Below are positions 26,825 through 36,452 of a DNA stretch of 64,000 nucleotides, piece by piece. Location of the stretch: positions 30,205 through 94,204 of the forward strand of contig CAMCYF010000004.1 in the NCBI GenBank assembly GCA_945883825.1, written 5' to 3'. A program made the position numbers and the translations under genes. This DNA is from Chitinophaga pinensis (GTDB taxonomy: Bacteria; Bacteroidota; Bacteroidia; Flavobacteriales_D; Crocinitomicaceae). The stretch's first letter is position 1. Each line of letters begins with the position of its first letter. The notes below the pieces were generated by a model. It was not told the DNA's origin and made no database searches. It saw only the letters and a list, made by a program, of their open reading frames with translations.

Positions 26825-27892
26825 ATGAAAAAAATACTTGTTTTCGTACTAATTTTTGGCTTAATAGGTGCTTTTATTTTTCCTCTATTTTTTTCGGACG
26901 ACACAACTGACGAAACAAAATTTCAATTTCAGTTTAATGAAAACTTACTAGTGACATTAGGTCAATCTGTAACGATACCTTTTGAAATAATTAATGAGGT
27001 TCAGAGTATTGATTTATTAGTAAATGGTGAACGTTTAAAAACTTGGAATCATCCAAAGGGTATTATAAAGTTTACATTTGATACTAAGAATAGATTAGTA
27101 GGTTCATATTCCTTGGAATTAGTTGCTAAACTTTCTGATGGATCTGAATTTAGAGATGAACGATACATGAGTATTTTGTCAGACATTGTTCCTGCGAAAT
27201 GGAGTTTAAAAATACTAAATAATTCCCCGCATTTAGAAACTAGTTTTACGCAAGGACTAGCTTTTGATTCTGGTAAATTATATGAAGGAACTGGAGATCC
27301 AAATCAAACTGGTGCAACACTGATTGCTGAGGTAGATATTGAATCAGGGCAAATTAAAAGGAATATTGGTCTAGCTGCACCTTATTTTGGAGAGGGAATT
27401 ACAATTTTTGGAGAGGATTTATATCAGCTAACTTGGAAAAATCAAAAGTGTCTAGTTTACGACAAGAAAACCTTTGTATCTAAAAAAGAATTTACCTACA
27501 CAGGAGAAGGTTGGGGCTTGTGTAATGACGGAAAAAATTTAATTATGTCAGACGGTAGTCAAAGACTTTATTTCAGAGACCCAAAAACCTTTCAATTAAT
27601 TAAAACAATTGAAGTTTATTCAGATCAAGGTCCAATTAATTACCTCAATGAACTTGAATATATTGAGGGTTTGGTTTATGCAAATATTTGGATGGCTAAT
27701 TCTATTGCAGTTATTGATCCATTGAGCGGTAAAACAATGGCAATAATAAATGCAGATGAACTTGTAAATTTACAAAAACAAGGAATAAATGGAAATGTTT
27801 TAAATGGAATTGCATACAATTCTACAAATAAAAAACTTTATTTGACAGGAAAATATTGGTCAAAATTATTTGAAGTCCAAATTTCAAAGTGA
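26825..27892 (+). CDS. Glutaminyl-peptide cyclotransferase (glutamine cyclotransferase, PF05096 type)
   Basis: The plant/bacterial type of this enzyme converts N-terminal Gln to pyroglutamate. The 355-residue protein has an N-terminal hydrophobic anchor/signal (residues ~1-24). An Ig-like domain (~residues 30-115) follows, then the five-bladed propeller with family motifs: FTQGLAFDSGKLYEGTG, LTWKNQKCLVYD, GEGWGLCNDGKNLIMSDGS, NELEYIEGLVYANIWMAN and GNVLNGIAYNSTNKKLYLTGKYW. Secreted pyroglutamate formation protects exported proteins. It appears to belong to the pheS-ytxJ run. Confidence 0.9.
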   Translation: MKKILVFVLIFGLIGAFIFPLFFSDDTTDETKFQFQFNENLLVTLGQSVTIPFEIINEVQSIDLLVNGERLKTWNHPKGIIKFTFDTKNRLVGSYSLELVAKLSDGSEFRDERYMSILSDIVPAKWSLKILNNSPHLETSFTQGLAFDSGKLYEGTGDPNQTGATLIAEVDIESGQIKRNIGLAAPYFGEGITIFGEDLYQLTWKNQKCLVYDKKTFVSKKEFTYTGEGWGLCNDGKNLIMSDGSQRLYFRDPKTFQLIKTIEVYSDQGPINYLNELEYIEGLVYANIWMANSIAVIDPLSGKTMAIINADELVNLQKQGINGNVLNGIAYNSTNKKLYLTGKYWSKLFEVQISK

Positions 27893-27978
27893 AAATATAC
27901 CTAATATTAGTGGAATATAATAGAATTAGAATCGTTAGTAAGATCGGATCAATAAATAGAGTATTTTAATTAAAATAA

Positions 27979-28662
27979 ATGGAACATATAAGAAAAGATT
28001 GGAGCGAAATTAAAAGTAACGATAGTTGGTCTATTTTTAAGATTATGTCAGAATTTGTTGAGGCATTTGACCGCTTATCTAAAATTGGCCCTTGCGTTTC
28101 AATTTTTGGCTCTGCACGTACTTCCGAGGATAATAACTATTATTTGTTAGGTGTCCAAATTGCGAAAGAATTGGGAAGTCTTGGTTACGGAATAATCTCT
28201 GGTGGGGGACCTGGAATTATGGAAGCCGCTAACAAAGGTGCTCAAGAAGCAAACTCACCTTCAGTAGGGCTAAACATCGACTTGCCCTTTGAACAAAATC
28301 ATAATCCATACATCGATCAATCTCACAATATATTATTTGATTATTTTTTCGTGAGAAAAGTAATTTTTGTTAAATATTCTCAAGCTTTTGTTATACTTCC
28401 TGGTGGTTTTGGAACCTTAGACGAATTATTTGAAGCTTTAACCTTAATTCAAACTAAGAAAATTAACAAAAGACCAATTGTACTTGTTGGAAAAGAGTAT
28501 TGGTCTGGTTTACTTGTTTGGATCGAAGAAACAATGTTAAGTGCCGAAAAAAATATTTCCAAAGAGGATTTAAATTTATTTAAGCTAGTAGATTCATCTC
28601 AAGAAGCCGTTGATTATATTGAAGATTTTTATAGGTCTAATATTTTATCTCCAAATTTTTAG
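27979..28662 (+). CDS. LOG-family protein (TIGR00730; nucleotide 5'-monophosphate phosphoribohydrolase-like)
   Basis: The 227-residue protein carries the two LOG signatures: GGGPGIMEAANKGAQ and PGGFGTLDELFEALT. LOG enzymes cleave N6-modified AMP (cytokinin precursors) or AMP to ribose 5-phosphate and free base. The N-terminal extension (SIFGSARTSEDN) and the 227-residue length are like the larger TIGR00730 branch found in Bacteroidota. It lies ~90 bp after the glutamine cyclotransferase gene and may have its own promoter. No other purine-salvage gene adjoins it. Confidence 0.9.
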   Translation: MEHIRKDWSEIKSNDSWSIFKIMSEFVEAFDRLSKIGPCVSIFGSARTSEDNNYYLLGVQIAKELGSLGYGIISGGGPGIMEAANKGAQEANSPSVGLNIDLPFEQNHNPYIDQSHNILFDYFFVRKVIFVKYSQAFVILPGGFGTLDELFEALTLIQTKKINKRPIVLVGKEYWSGLLVWIEETMLSAEKNISKEDLNLFKLVDSSQEAVDYIEDFYRSNILSPNF

Positions 28663-28706
28663 TAATAATTCTCTAAAAAGTAAGTTATATAATTCTATTG
28701 AATCCT

Positions 28707-28714
28707 TATATTTG
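28707..28714 (+). promoter_or_regulatory. -7 box TATATTTG before the PASTA-protein gene
   Basis: The octamer matches TAnnTTTG and ends 21 nt before the ATG at 28736. This favours that start over the track's ORF start at 28610, which lies inside the LOG gene. No -33 TTG at normal spacing. Confidence 0.45.
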
Positions 28715-28735
28715 TCAAGTAATGCTATTGTAACT

Positions 28736-29560
28736 ATGAACTTTATATCGCTTTTTAATAACATTAAAAGTTTTATTTTTTCGAAGCATTTTTTAAAGCA
28801 TTTTGGTTACATAATTATTTTTCACTTGTGTGCCATATTTTTCACGATTCTTTATTTAAATTTTGCCACAAACCATGGAGAAAAAATTGCAGTCCCTAAT
28901 TTAGTTGGTTTAAGTGCTGAGGTAGCAAAACAAAAATTAGAAGATTTGGGATTGGAGTATCAAATACTTGATAGTGTTTACGATGCAAAATCTCCACTTT
29001 TTAAAAAGCCGGAAGGTACAGTATACGAGCAACTTGTTGAACCGACATTTTCATCTCTAATTTTTGTTAAGTCAAATCGGGTAATTGGCTTGCGTCTTAC
29101 TAAAAAAAATGAATTAATAGAAATGCCAAGTTTGATTCATAAGCAAGTTCAATTTGCTCAAAGTATTTTAGAAGGAAGAGGATTACGATATGTCATAAAA
29201 TATAGAGCAAGTAGTGAGGAAAACGGCTCTGTTATTGAACAACTTTATAAGGGCCAACGAATAAAAGATGGCGTACGTATTTCTGTTGGAGCAGTAATAA
29301 CTTTAATTGTAGGACAAAATGATTTGGGAGAACCTATAAATACCCCAAATTTAGTTGGTTTATATCGTGATGAAGCGATAAATATTTTAGATACAATGGG
29401 CATAACTTCATACAATATAATTTGTCCAGACTGCTTTACTTTTGAAGATTCAATTTCAGCTATTATTTACAGTCAAACTCCCGAGTACATAGAAGGTGCA
29501 ACAGTTTTAAAATCAACACAGTTTACAATTACAATGCAAAAAAATCCGTTAGAAGAATAA
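28736..29560 (+). CDS. PASTA-domain membrane protein
   Basis: The 274-residue protein starts at MNFISLFNNIKSF. The track ORF adds 42 upstream residues that overlap the LOG gene and precede a promoter box. One transmembrane helix (HFGYIIIFHLCAIFFTILYL) is followed by three PASTA repeats, recognisable at IAVPNLVGLSAEVAKQKLE, IEMPSLIHKQVQFAQSIL and INTPNLVGLYRDEAINIL. PASTA domains bind peptidoglycan or beta-lactam-like structures. In Bacteroidota such a protein is often encoded next to an RluD-type gene, as here; the functional reason is not known. Confidence 0.88.
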   Translation: MNFISLFNNIKSFIFSKHFLKHFGYIIIFHLCAIFFTILYLNFATNHGEKIAVPNLVGLSAEVAKQKLEDLGLEYQILDSVYDAKSPLFKKPEGTVYEQLVEPTFSSLIFVKSNRVIGLRLTKKNELIEMPSLIHKQVQFAQSILEGRGLRYVIKYRASSEENGSVIEQLYKGQRIKDGVRISVGAVITLIVGQNDLGEPINTPNLVGLYRDEAINILDTMGITSYNIICPDCFTFEDSISAIIYSQTPEYIEGATVLKSTQFTITMQKNPLEE

Positions 29561-29574
29561 ATAAAATAATATCT

Positions 29575-31776
29575 ATGAGACTTTTATTTCTTGCTATAAT
29601 TTCTACCTCTTACTCTTTTTCTCAGGTATTAGAATTAGGGCCAATGACCTCAAATCCATCTATTAGTTTTAATGAAAAGACCTTGTTAAAGACAGGTTCA
29701 AATTCAATAGATAGCACTTTTATTTTTTCAACGGATACCCTTTCTCTCCCCTTTTATGATGAATTTTCTGCTAATAAATTTCAAAAATATCTGGGCGACT
29801 TTTCTGCAAATGGTGTAACTAGTATTTTATATTATCGCTTAATTGACCCACTAAGTTCTTTGCCACTTTCAGCTTCAACTAGTTTAACAAATCAGCAGAC
29901 TTTTAATCGAATTTATGACGCTTCTACATCAACTTTCATAGATAATAATTTTCAAGCTACCTCTGTAAAAGTTGGCGATCTTACTTCGTATCCAGTGCAA
30001 TATGAAACACTCCCTTTATTTCCTCCTTATTATATTTATGATACGATTGGAGTTCCAGATATTTCTGATACATTATGGATAACAAATCCTGATTTTTTTC
30101 AGGATTCAGCACGACAGTTTTTTATGCCAATCAATGATCCATCCAAACTTTGGACTGATGATTTTGCATACCATAACTATCGTTTTGCTGTTAATCCTCG
30201 ATCACTTGGTGTAGTTACTTTTGACGGCTTAGATGAAATGGGTTTTCCATATGAAATAGGAACTTCAATTACAAATTATGCAGATAAATTAACATCAAAA
30301 CCAATTGATCTGAGTAATAATTTAGCTTTGGATTCTATTTACTTTAGTTTTTTATACCAGGCTCAAGGTTTTGGAGATATTCCTGAACAATCTGACTCAT
30401 TGGTTTTAGAATTTTATGCCAAGGATTTAGATCAATGGTTTAGAGTTTGGGGTACAAATGGTGGTTCTGTTTTACCATTTAAAGCTGCACATATTCCTCT
30501 TACTGAAAACAAATATTTAAAAAAAGGTTTTCAATTTCGCTTTCGTAACTATGGTTCACTTGCGGGTTCACTTGATCATTTTCATATAGATTATGTTCAT
30601 TTAAGAACGGCATCCAGTCACAATGATACCCTTTTTAAAGATTTTGCTTTAGTCTATCCGCTCAACACACTTTTAAAAAACTATACTTCTGTTCCTTGGG
30701 ATCACTACAAAAATTCATTAGATAATAAAATGGCAGATTCTTTAAAAATTGAATTATATAATGGAAGTCCAACTGCAGAGAATTACCAAGATGGCTTTCT
30801 ATCATTTTCACTTGATAATGTATTTTCTTTATTTGTCCTACCTGGATTTAATTTGGCAGAACAACAAATTAATTTTTTTCCGCGGGAAGTGCTCACTTCT
30901 TATCATAATTTAACAAACGGAAATAGCTTTGATAAAACCTTGCCTGGAATTCAACAAAGTTTTACTGTAAAGGCGAATGCTTCTGCACAATTTCCTAATG
31001 ATTTAATAAATGATTCAACTGGGTTTTTCCAAAACTTTACAAATTTTTATAGTTACGACGATGGAAGTTCAGAAGCTGCTTTTGGCCCAACTGGTTCGCA
31101 AGCAAGGCTTGCAGTAAGATTTGACGCTTATGAAGCGGATTCTTTAATTGGGGTTAGTTTTCAATTTGTGCCATCAGTAGTTGATGTATCTAATAAATTA
31201 TTTTTACTCACAGTTTGGTCAGAAAATGATGATGAGCCTGACCAAATTTTGTATGAAGATGATGTTTTTAATCCTAGAAATCCAATTTATCCAACTGGTG
31301 ACGAACAATTTGTGACGTATTATTTTCTTGACACTATAAAAGTCCCAGTCAACACAAGTTTTTTTGTTGGTTGGCGTCAGTTAGATCCGGAACGTTTAAA
31401 TTTAGGTTTAGATCGAAATTTAGATTTTTCATCAAAAATTAAATTTAGTGTAAATGGCGGGGCAACTTGGTTAACTTCTCCTTTTTCAGGTACTGCAATG
31501 ATTCGCCCTGTTTTTTCTACTAAATTAGATCAATTTATTGGTATTAATGAAGAAACTTTTGATGTTAAAATTTTTCCAAATCCTACAACTGATATTTTTC
31601 AAATTATTCTACCACAAGAAGATAATAATCTCGAAAAAATCCTATTAGACCAAACAGGAAGAATATTGCTAAAAACAAATGAAAATCAAATAGATTTATC
31701 AAATTTTAGTACCGGTTACTTTTTTCTTCAAATACCTCAAGTTTCACAAAAGTTATGGAAAATACTGAAAAATTGA
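29575..31776 (+). CDS. Large secreted protein of unknown function with T9SS sorting domain
   Basis: The 733-residue protein has a signal peptide (ending SYSFSQ). A long beta-rich region without a named domain follows; it contains the jelly-roll-like LVLEFYAKDLDQWFRVWG and HFHIDYVHLRTASSHNDTLF. The C-terminus is T9SS-like (VKIFPNPTTDIFQII ... STGYFFLQIPQVSQKLWKILKN). It starts 14 bp after the PASTA-protein gene, and its last 22 bp overlap the start of rluD, so the three genes are translationally linked. It may act in the envelope together with the PASTA protein (inference from context). Confidence 0.85.
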   Translation: MRLLFLAIISTSYSFSQVLELGPMTSNPSISFNEKTLLKTGSNSIDSTFIFSTDTLSLPFYDEFSANKFQKYLGDFSANGVTSILYYRLIDPLSSLPLSASTSLTNQQTFNRIYDASTSTFIDNNFQATSVKVGDLTSYPVQYETLPLFPPYYIYDTIGVPDISDTLWITNPDFFQDSARQFFMPINDPSKLWTDDFAYHNYRFAVNPRSLGVVTFDGLDEMGFPYEIGTSITNYADKLTSKPIDLSNNLALDSIYFSFLYQAQGFGDIPEQSDSLVLEFYAKDLDQWFRVWGTNGGSVLPFKAAHIPLTENKYLKKGFQFRFRNYGSLAGSLDHFHIDYVHLRTASSHNDTLFKDFALVYPLNTLLKNYTSVPWDHYKNSLDNKMADSLKIELYNGSPTAENYQDGFLSFSLDNVFSLFVLPGFNLAEQQINFFPREVLTSYHNLTNGNSFDKTLPGIQQSFTVKANASAQFPNDLINDSTGFFQNFTNFYSYDDGSSEAAFGPTGSQARLAVRFDAYEADSLIGVSFQFVPSVVDVSNKLFLLTVWSENDDEPDQILYEDDVFNPRNPIYPTGDEQFVTYYFLDTIKVPVNTSFFVGWRQLDPERLNLGLDRNLDFSSKIKFSVNGGATWLTSPFSGTAMIRPVFSTKLDQFIGINEETFDVKIFPNPTTDIFQIILPQEDNNLEKILLDQTGRILLKTNENQIDLSNFSTGYFFLQIPQVSQKLWKILKN

Positions 31777-32804
31777 TAGAGGAAGATGCAGTATTTGATT
31801 TGGATAACGAGGAAGAATTATTTGAACATTATCGCTTTAAGGTTGATCCAGGCCAAGAAATAATTCGCATTGATAAGTATCTTTTAGATAGGCTTCCAAA
31901 TACTTCAAGAAACAAAATTCAAGTTGCTGCCAAAAATGGTAACGTTCATGTAAACGGCAAAAAGGAAAAGCAAAATTACAAAGTAAAACCTGGGGATGAA
32001 GTGGCAATGGTTTTGCCATACCCAGTTCGTGAATTTGAGTTGATTCCTCAAAATATTCCTATTGAAATTTTGTATGAGGACAATGAATTATTGATTGTGA
32101 ATAAACCTGCTAATATGGTTGTTCATCCAGGATACGGAAATTATTCAGGTACGCTTGTAAATGCATTAGTCTATCACATAAATAATTTGCCAAACCCACC
32201 AAATGATTATTATGGACGACCCGGATTAGTTCATCGAATTGACAAACACACTACTGGAATTCTTGTTATTGCTAAAACTGAAATGGCTTTAACGCATTTA
32301 GCAAAACAGTTTTATGATAGAACCACTGAACGAAAATACATTGCTTTAGTTTGGGGTGATTTAAAAGAAGATGGCTTTGTAGAAGGGAATATTGGACGAT
32401 CTCTAAAAAACAGAAAAGTAATGTCCGTTTTTCCTGATTCAGATTATGGTAAATTCGCAAAAACTCACTACAAAGTTATCGAACGCTTTGGTTTAGTTAC
32501 TCTTATTGAGTGCAAATTAGAAACAGGAAGAACACATCAAATCCGAGTTCATATGAAGCATATTGGCCATCCACTCTTTAATGATTTGGAATATGGAGGC
32601 AATAAGATCTTAAGGGGTACAATTTCAGTGCCTTATCGTAAGTTTGTAGATAATTGTTTCTCACTGCTTTCAGGACAAGCATTACATGCTAAATCACTAG
32701 GTCTAATTCAACCTCAAACGAAAGAAAAATTATTTTTTGAATCTGAATTACCTATTTCTTTTTCTGATTTGCTATCAGAATGGCGAAAATATTGTGCAGA
32801 TTAA
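31755..32804 (+). CDS. rluD: RluD-type ribosomal large subunit pseudouridine synthase
   Basis: RluD-type enzymes make pseudouridines in 23S rRNA helix 69. The 349-residue protein has an N-terminal S4 RNA-binding domain (RIDKYLLDRLPNTSRNKIQVAAKNGNVHVNG) and the catalytic motif RPGLVHRIDKHTTGILV with the essential Asp. The later motifs LIECKLETGRTHQIRVHMKHIGHPL and GQALHAKSLG are also typical. The N-terminal extension of ~25 acidic residues overlaps the preceding gene by 22 bp. Alternative: another RluA-family member with different specificity. Confidence 0.93.
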   Translation: MENTEKLIEEDAVFDLDNEEELFEHYRFKVDPGQEIIRIDKYLLDRLPNTSRNKIQVAAKNGNVHVNGKKEKQNYKVKPGDEVAMVLPYPVREFELIPQNIPIEILYEDNELLIVNKPANMVVHPGYGNYSGTLVNALVYHINNLPNPPNDYYGRPGLVHRIDKHTTGILVIAKTEMALTHLAKQFYDRTTERKYIALVWGDLKEDGFVEGNIGRSLKNRKVMSVFPDSDYGKFAKTHYKVIERFGLVTLIECKLETGRTHQIRVHMKHIGHPLFNDLEYGGNKILRGTISVPYRKFVDNCFSLLSGQALHAKSLGLIQPQTKEKLFFESELPISFSDLLSEWRKYCAD

Positions 32805-32846
32805 TTAATTTTCTTTATTTTTGAACTATATTTAAATTTATTTTTT

Positions 32847-35009
32847 ATGAAGCAGTTTGTAATAACTCTTTTTCTTTTTGTCTCTAATTGTGGATTTTTA
32901 CTATCTCAAGATATAAAAGAAAGAGAACGTGAAATGCCAAAATATGTAGCTGATGCAAATGCAACATTCTTATCTGGTAATTATTTTGAAGCACTTACAA
33001 AGTGTGAAAAAGCATATAAGAGATTAGGGACTAAAGGGACCATAAGAGAAAAAGGCTCAATGGCTTTCAATATTGCTGAAGCGAATAGATACCTTTCTAG
33101 GTATGACGATGCAAATAAATGGTATGGCGTTTGTATAGAACTCAAATATTTTGAGCGTGTACCAGAAGTTTATTTCTACAAGGGAAATATGTTGAAAATG
33201 ATGGGTGATTTCTCTAGTGCATCAAAGGTTTATGAATCCTATAAAAAAATTGCTCCTAAGTCGATGTATAAAGAAGTAGATGATGCTATTTCATCATTAC
33301 AAAAATTTAAAGATTTTAGCATTGAAGAATCAAAAGTAGTAGTTAAATGTGAATCAAAAATAAATAGCAACAAATACGATATGTCTCCTGCTTTTGCAGA
33401 CAAAAAAGGTAAAGTTATTTATTTTGCAACAAGCCGAGATGAATCTTTTGGTACTTCAAGGGATTTGGTAATCGGGCATAAATATATGGATATTTTTATG
33501 GCTACTTATGATGAAAAAGGTAATCCTTCTGATGTTAGATCAATTGATACAAAAGGAATTGTTAATACCTCTCAAAGTGAAGGATCAGTTTGTTTTGATT
33601 CTAAGAAAAAAATAATGTATTTTACGCGTTGTCCAAATCCTTCTAAAGTAAGTTTAGGCTGCGACATTTGGCAAGTTGATGTAATTGGAGAAGATTTTGA
33701 GAATCCAATAAAATTAAATTTAAAGCCTGCAGACTCAATTTCCGTCGGTCATCCTTGTATCACTGAGGATGGAAATATGCTAATTTTTTCATCAGATTTA
33801 AAAATGAATTCAAAAGGTGAAAAAAGTTTTGGTGGTAAAGATTTATGGTATGTTTTATATGATAAAAAATCAAAATCGTGGGGATCTGTACCTACTAATA
33901 TGGGTTCTGAATTTAATACAATCGGCGATGAACTTTTTCCTTCGATAAGTTCTGATGGGAATCTTTACTTTTCCTCTGATGGTCATATTGGAATAGGGGG
34001 TTTAGATATTTTTCTTGCTGAGCGCGATGGTGTTGAAAATAAATGGAAAAATTTAAAAAATATAGGATATCCCATTAATTCAATTGGTAATGATTACGGT
34101 ATCTGTGCAATTGATAAAAACTCAGGATTTTTTACTTCTGAAAGAAAAACATCTATAAGTAACGAGTATACGGCAGATATTTGGAGTTATTCAGTTCCTC
34201 CAAACTTATTTGATTTAAAGGTTGTAGTTTATGAAGCAGGAAATAAGTCTAAAAAAATAGAAGGCGCAAATGTTGAAGTGCTTGTTTCAGACGGAACAAA
34301 ATGGGAGGGTTTAACGAGTGATAAAGGAAAAGAAAAAGGAAAAACTGAAAAATGGACAGAAAAAAAGGATAAGTCTCGCTATGTTTTGGCTGAGAAAAGT
34401 TATATCCTCAAAGCTAGCAAGGAAGGTTACTACGAAGATAAAAGAGGAGCTAAATTTAGTACCATTGGAATGGATAGAAGCCAAAGTTTCTTAGTCGAAA
34501 TGACCCTATTGCCAATTAAAGAAATACGACCTCCCGAGGTTCGCTACCCTTTGGATCAATGGACATTTATAAATGATGCTTCTTGTATGTCTAATGATTC
34601 TCTGCAATATTTATTTGAATTATTAGATCAAAATCAAAATATTACAATTGACTTATATTCTCATACTGATGCTAGGGATTCAGAGATTCACAACCAAGCA
34701 CTATCAGAAAATCGCTCCAAATCTGTTTATAATTTCTTAGTTGATAAAGGCATTGATCCAAGACGTATAAAGCCAATTGGAAAAGGAGAAAGTGAGCCTG
34801 CAACTTTGATTTTAGAAAATGGAGAAGAAGTAACATTAAAAGAAGAATATATTAACCAATTTAAACTTTCAGATAAGGCGAAATATGAACAATTACATCA
34901 GTTAAATAGACGAACAACAGTACTGATTACAAGTACTGAATTTAATTCAAATACTGCGCCTCCAGCAGATCCAAATTGGAGGAAATATAAAACTCCTTTA
35001 CCTCGGTAA
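32847..35009 (+). CDS. PorE-like T9SS-associated protein: TPR, WD40-like propeller, OmpA domain
   Basis: This 720-residue outer-membrane-associated protein has a signal peptide (ending GFLLSQ). TPR-like repeats follow (GNYFEALTKCEKAYKRLG, YDDANKWYGVCIELK, GDFSSASKVYESYKKIAP). A WD40/PD40-type propeller comes next (SPAFADKKGKVIYFATSR, GHPCITEDGNMLIFSSD, FPSISSDGNLYFSSDG), then a carboxypeptidase-regulatory-like domain. The end is a peptidoglycan-binding OmpA domain (ITIDLYSHTDARDSEIHNQALSENRSKSVYNFL). This order matches PorE of Porphyromonas gingivalis, but many Bacteroidota encode several proteins with it, so orthology is unproven. A terminator follows. Confidence 0.8.
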   Translation: MKQFVITLFLFVSNCGFLLSQDIKEREREMPKYVADANATFLSGNYFEALTKCEKAYKRLGTKGTIREKGSMAFNIAEANRYLSRYDDANKWYGVCIELKYFERVPEVYFYKGNMLKMMGDFSSASKVYESYKKIAPKSMYKEVDDAISSLQKFKDFSIEESKVVVKCESKINSNKYDMSPAFADKKGKVIYFATSRDESFGTSRDLVIGHKYMDIFMATYDEKGNPSDVRSIDTKGIVNTSQSEGSVCFDSKKKIMYFTRCPNPSKVSLGCDIWQVDVIGEDFENPIKLNLKPADSISVGHPCITEDGNMLIFSSDLKMNSKGEKSFGGKDLWYVLYDKKSKSWGSVPTNMGSEFNTIGDELFPSISSDGNLYFSSDGHIGIGGLDIFLAERDGVENKWKNLKNIGYPINSIGNDYGICAIDKNSGFFTSERKTSISNEYTADIWSYSVPPNLFDLKVVVYEAGNKSKKIEGANVEVLVSDGTKWEGLTSDKGKEKGKTEKWTEKKDKSRYVLAEKSYILKASKEGYYEDKRGAKFSTIGMDRSQSFLVEMTLLPIKEIRPPEVRYPLDQWTFINDASCMSNDSLQYLFELLDQNQNITIDLYSHTDARDSEIHNQALSENRSKSVYNFLVDKGIDPRRIKPIGKGESEPATLILENGEEVTLKEEYINQFKLSDKAKYEQLHQLNRRTTVLITSTEFNSNTAPPADPNWRKYKTPLPR

Positions 35010-35016
35010 ATTTTTC

Positions 35017-35043
35017 AAAAAGCGCTTTAATGCGCTTTTTTTT
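35017..35043 (+). terminator. Rho-independent terminator after the PorE-like gene
   Basis: Inverted repeat AAAAAGCGC / GCGCTTTTT with a 6-nt loop and a run of eight T. It starts 8 bp after the stop codon at 35009 and cleanly separates this gene from DUF2851. Confidence 0.88.
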
Positions 35044-35070
35044 GTATCTTAAATAGTCTAATGATTATTT

Positions 35071-36216
35071 ATGAATGAAAAATACTTACATTTTCTTTGG
35101 AAAATGAAACGCTTGCCTTTTCCAAAATTATCCTTATTCGATAAGAAAGAATTTACAATTTTAGACTTTGGAACTCACAATGAATTTGAATCCGGTCCAG
35201 ATTTTCAAGAAGCTTCTATTCTCTATGACGATTTAAAATGGTTTGGTTCTATTGAAATTCATATTAATGCATCAGACTGGTACAAGCACAAACACCATTT
35301 AGATAAGGCATATAACAATGTTATTTTGCATGTTGTGTATAATAATGACAAAGAAGTTGTGCAAAATGGAAGAATTATTCCAACAATAGAATTGAAAACG
35401 CATATTGATTCAAAACATTACGAGAAATTCAATCAGCTTAATGCTATGTCTTTTGATATTCCTTGTACGAATTCAATTTTAGAAATTCCTCGTATTTATC
35501 ATACTAACATGAAAGATCGAGCAATAGAAACAAGATTGAAGCGGAAATTATTGGATCTTCAAAAAATACAGTTTCTAGATGATAAGCATCTTCTTTATAT
35601 TCTTTTTGCTCGTTCATTTGGATCAAGCGTAAACCAACAGCCTTTTGAGTCTTTGGCGATATCCTTTGATATTCAACAATTTTTAGCTTTGCCTAAAGGA
35701 TTGAGAACAAAAAGTTTGGAGCAATATGCAGGTTTTATAAATAACAAAGATTCTAATTTTTTCGAATCTCAATTTTATCAATGGCGCTTAAAAGGCCTTC
35801 GTCCTAATAGTTTCCCAAAAAAGCGCCTCCAACTTTTTTCAGAATTTGTAAGTGAATTTGATTTTAATTTTCCTTTTTGGGAGATTACTACAACAGATTT
35901 AGTTGATTTTTTTTCTTCACAAAACGTTCTTTCAAATAATAAATCAATTCTTCAAAATGTATTGGTCAATGCTATTCCTTTTTTTTTATATCGAAAAGCA
36001 CATCTTGAGAATAACGTATGTTATATTAATCAAGCTATTGAATTGTTAAAGTATTTGCCAACGGAAAGCAATTATGTTTCAAGAAAATGGTCTGTTATTG
36101 GTATTGTTCCAAAAAATGCTTTTGATTCGCAAGCACATTTGGAAATTTATAAGCAATTTTGTATACGCAAGCGCTGTCTGAATTGTTCGATAGGCATTAA
36201 ACTTTTGAATAAATGA
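35071..36216 (+). CDS. DUF2851-family protein
   Basis: The 381-residue protein matches the DUF2851 family of Bacteroidota by its N-terminal signature: NEKYLHFLWKMKRLPFPKL, ILDFGTHNEFESGPDFQEASI, WFGSIEIHINASDWYKHKHHLDKAYNNVILHVVY. A Cys-containing end (CIRKRCLNCSIGIKLLNK) is characteristic. Function is not established. Its stop overlaps the start of the PspC gene by 4 bp, and the two plus the SDR reductase form a tightly packed plus-strand unit. Confidence 0.9.
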   Translation: MNEKYLHFLWKMKRLPFPKLSLFDKKEFTILDFGTHNEFESGPDFQEASILYDDLKWFGSIEIHINASDWYKHKHHLDKAYNNVILHVVYNNDKEVVQNGRIIPTIELKTHIDSKHYEKFNQLNAMSFDIPCTNSILEIPRIYHTNMKDRAIETRLKRKLLDLQKIQFLDDKHLLYILFARSFGSSVNQQPFESLAISFDIQQFLALPKGLRTKSLEQYAGFINNKDSNFFESQFYQWRLKGLRPNSFPKKRLQLFSEFVSEFDFNFPFWEITTTDLVDFFSSQNVLSNNKSILQNVLVNAIPFFLYRKAHLENNVCYINQAIELLKYLPTESNYVSRKWSVIGIVPKNAFDSQAHLEIYKQFCIRKRCLNCSIGIKLLNK

Positions 36217-36452
36217 AAAGATTTTTTCAAAAAATAATTTTTTTCTTTGAAATGCAATCATTTGGCGTTTGTAAATGGTGGGCTCAGAAACTGGGAATTC
36301 GATCGAATAAGGTTCGACTTGGATTTATTTATTTTTCTTTTTGCACCTTGGGTTCTTCTGTTTTACTTTATCTAATAATGGCTTGGATTTTAGAACATAA
36401 ACACTATTTTAAATTTCAGTCAAAGCGAAAAAAATCAATTTGGGAACTATGA
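36213..36452 (+). CDS. PspC-domain small membrane protein
   Basis: The 79-residue protein has the PspC pattern: GVCKWWAQKLGIRSNKVRLGFIYFSFCTLGSSVLLYLIMAWILEHK, with one main transmembrane helix. PspC proteins take part in envelope stress responses in enterobacteria; in Bacteroidota such short forms are frequent next to DUF2851. It overlaps the preceding and following genes by 4 bp each (stop TGA within ATGATG). Confidence 0.88.
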   Translation: MKRFFQKIIFFFEMQSFGVCKWWAQKLGIRSNKVRLGFIYFSFCTLGSSVLLYLIMAWILEHKHYFKFQSKRKKSIWEL

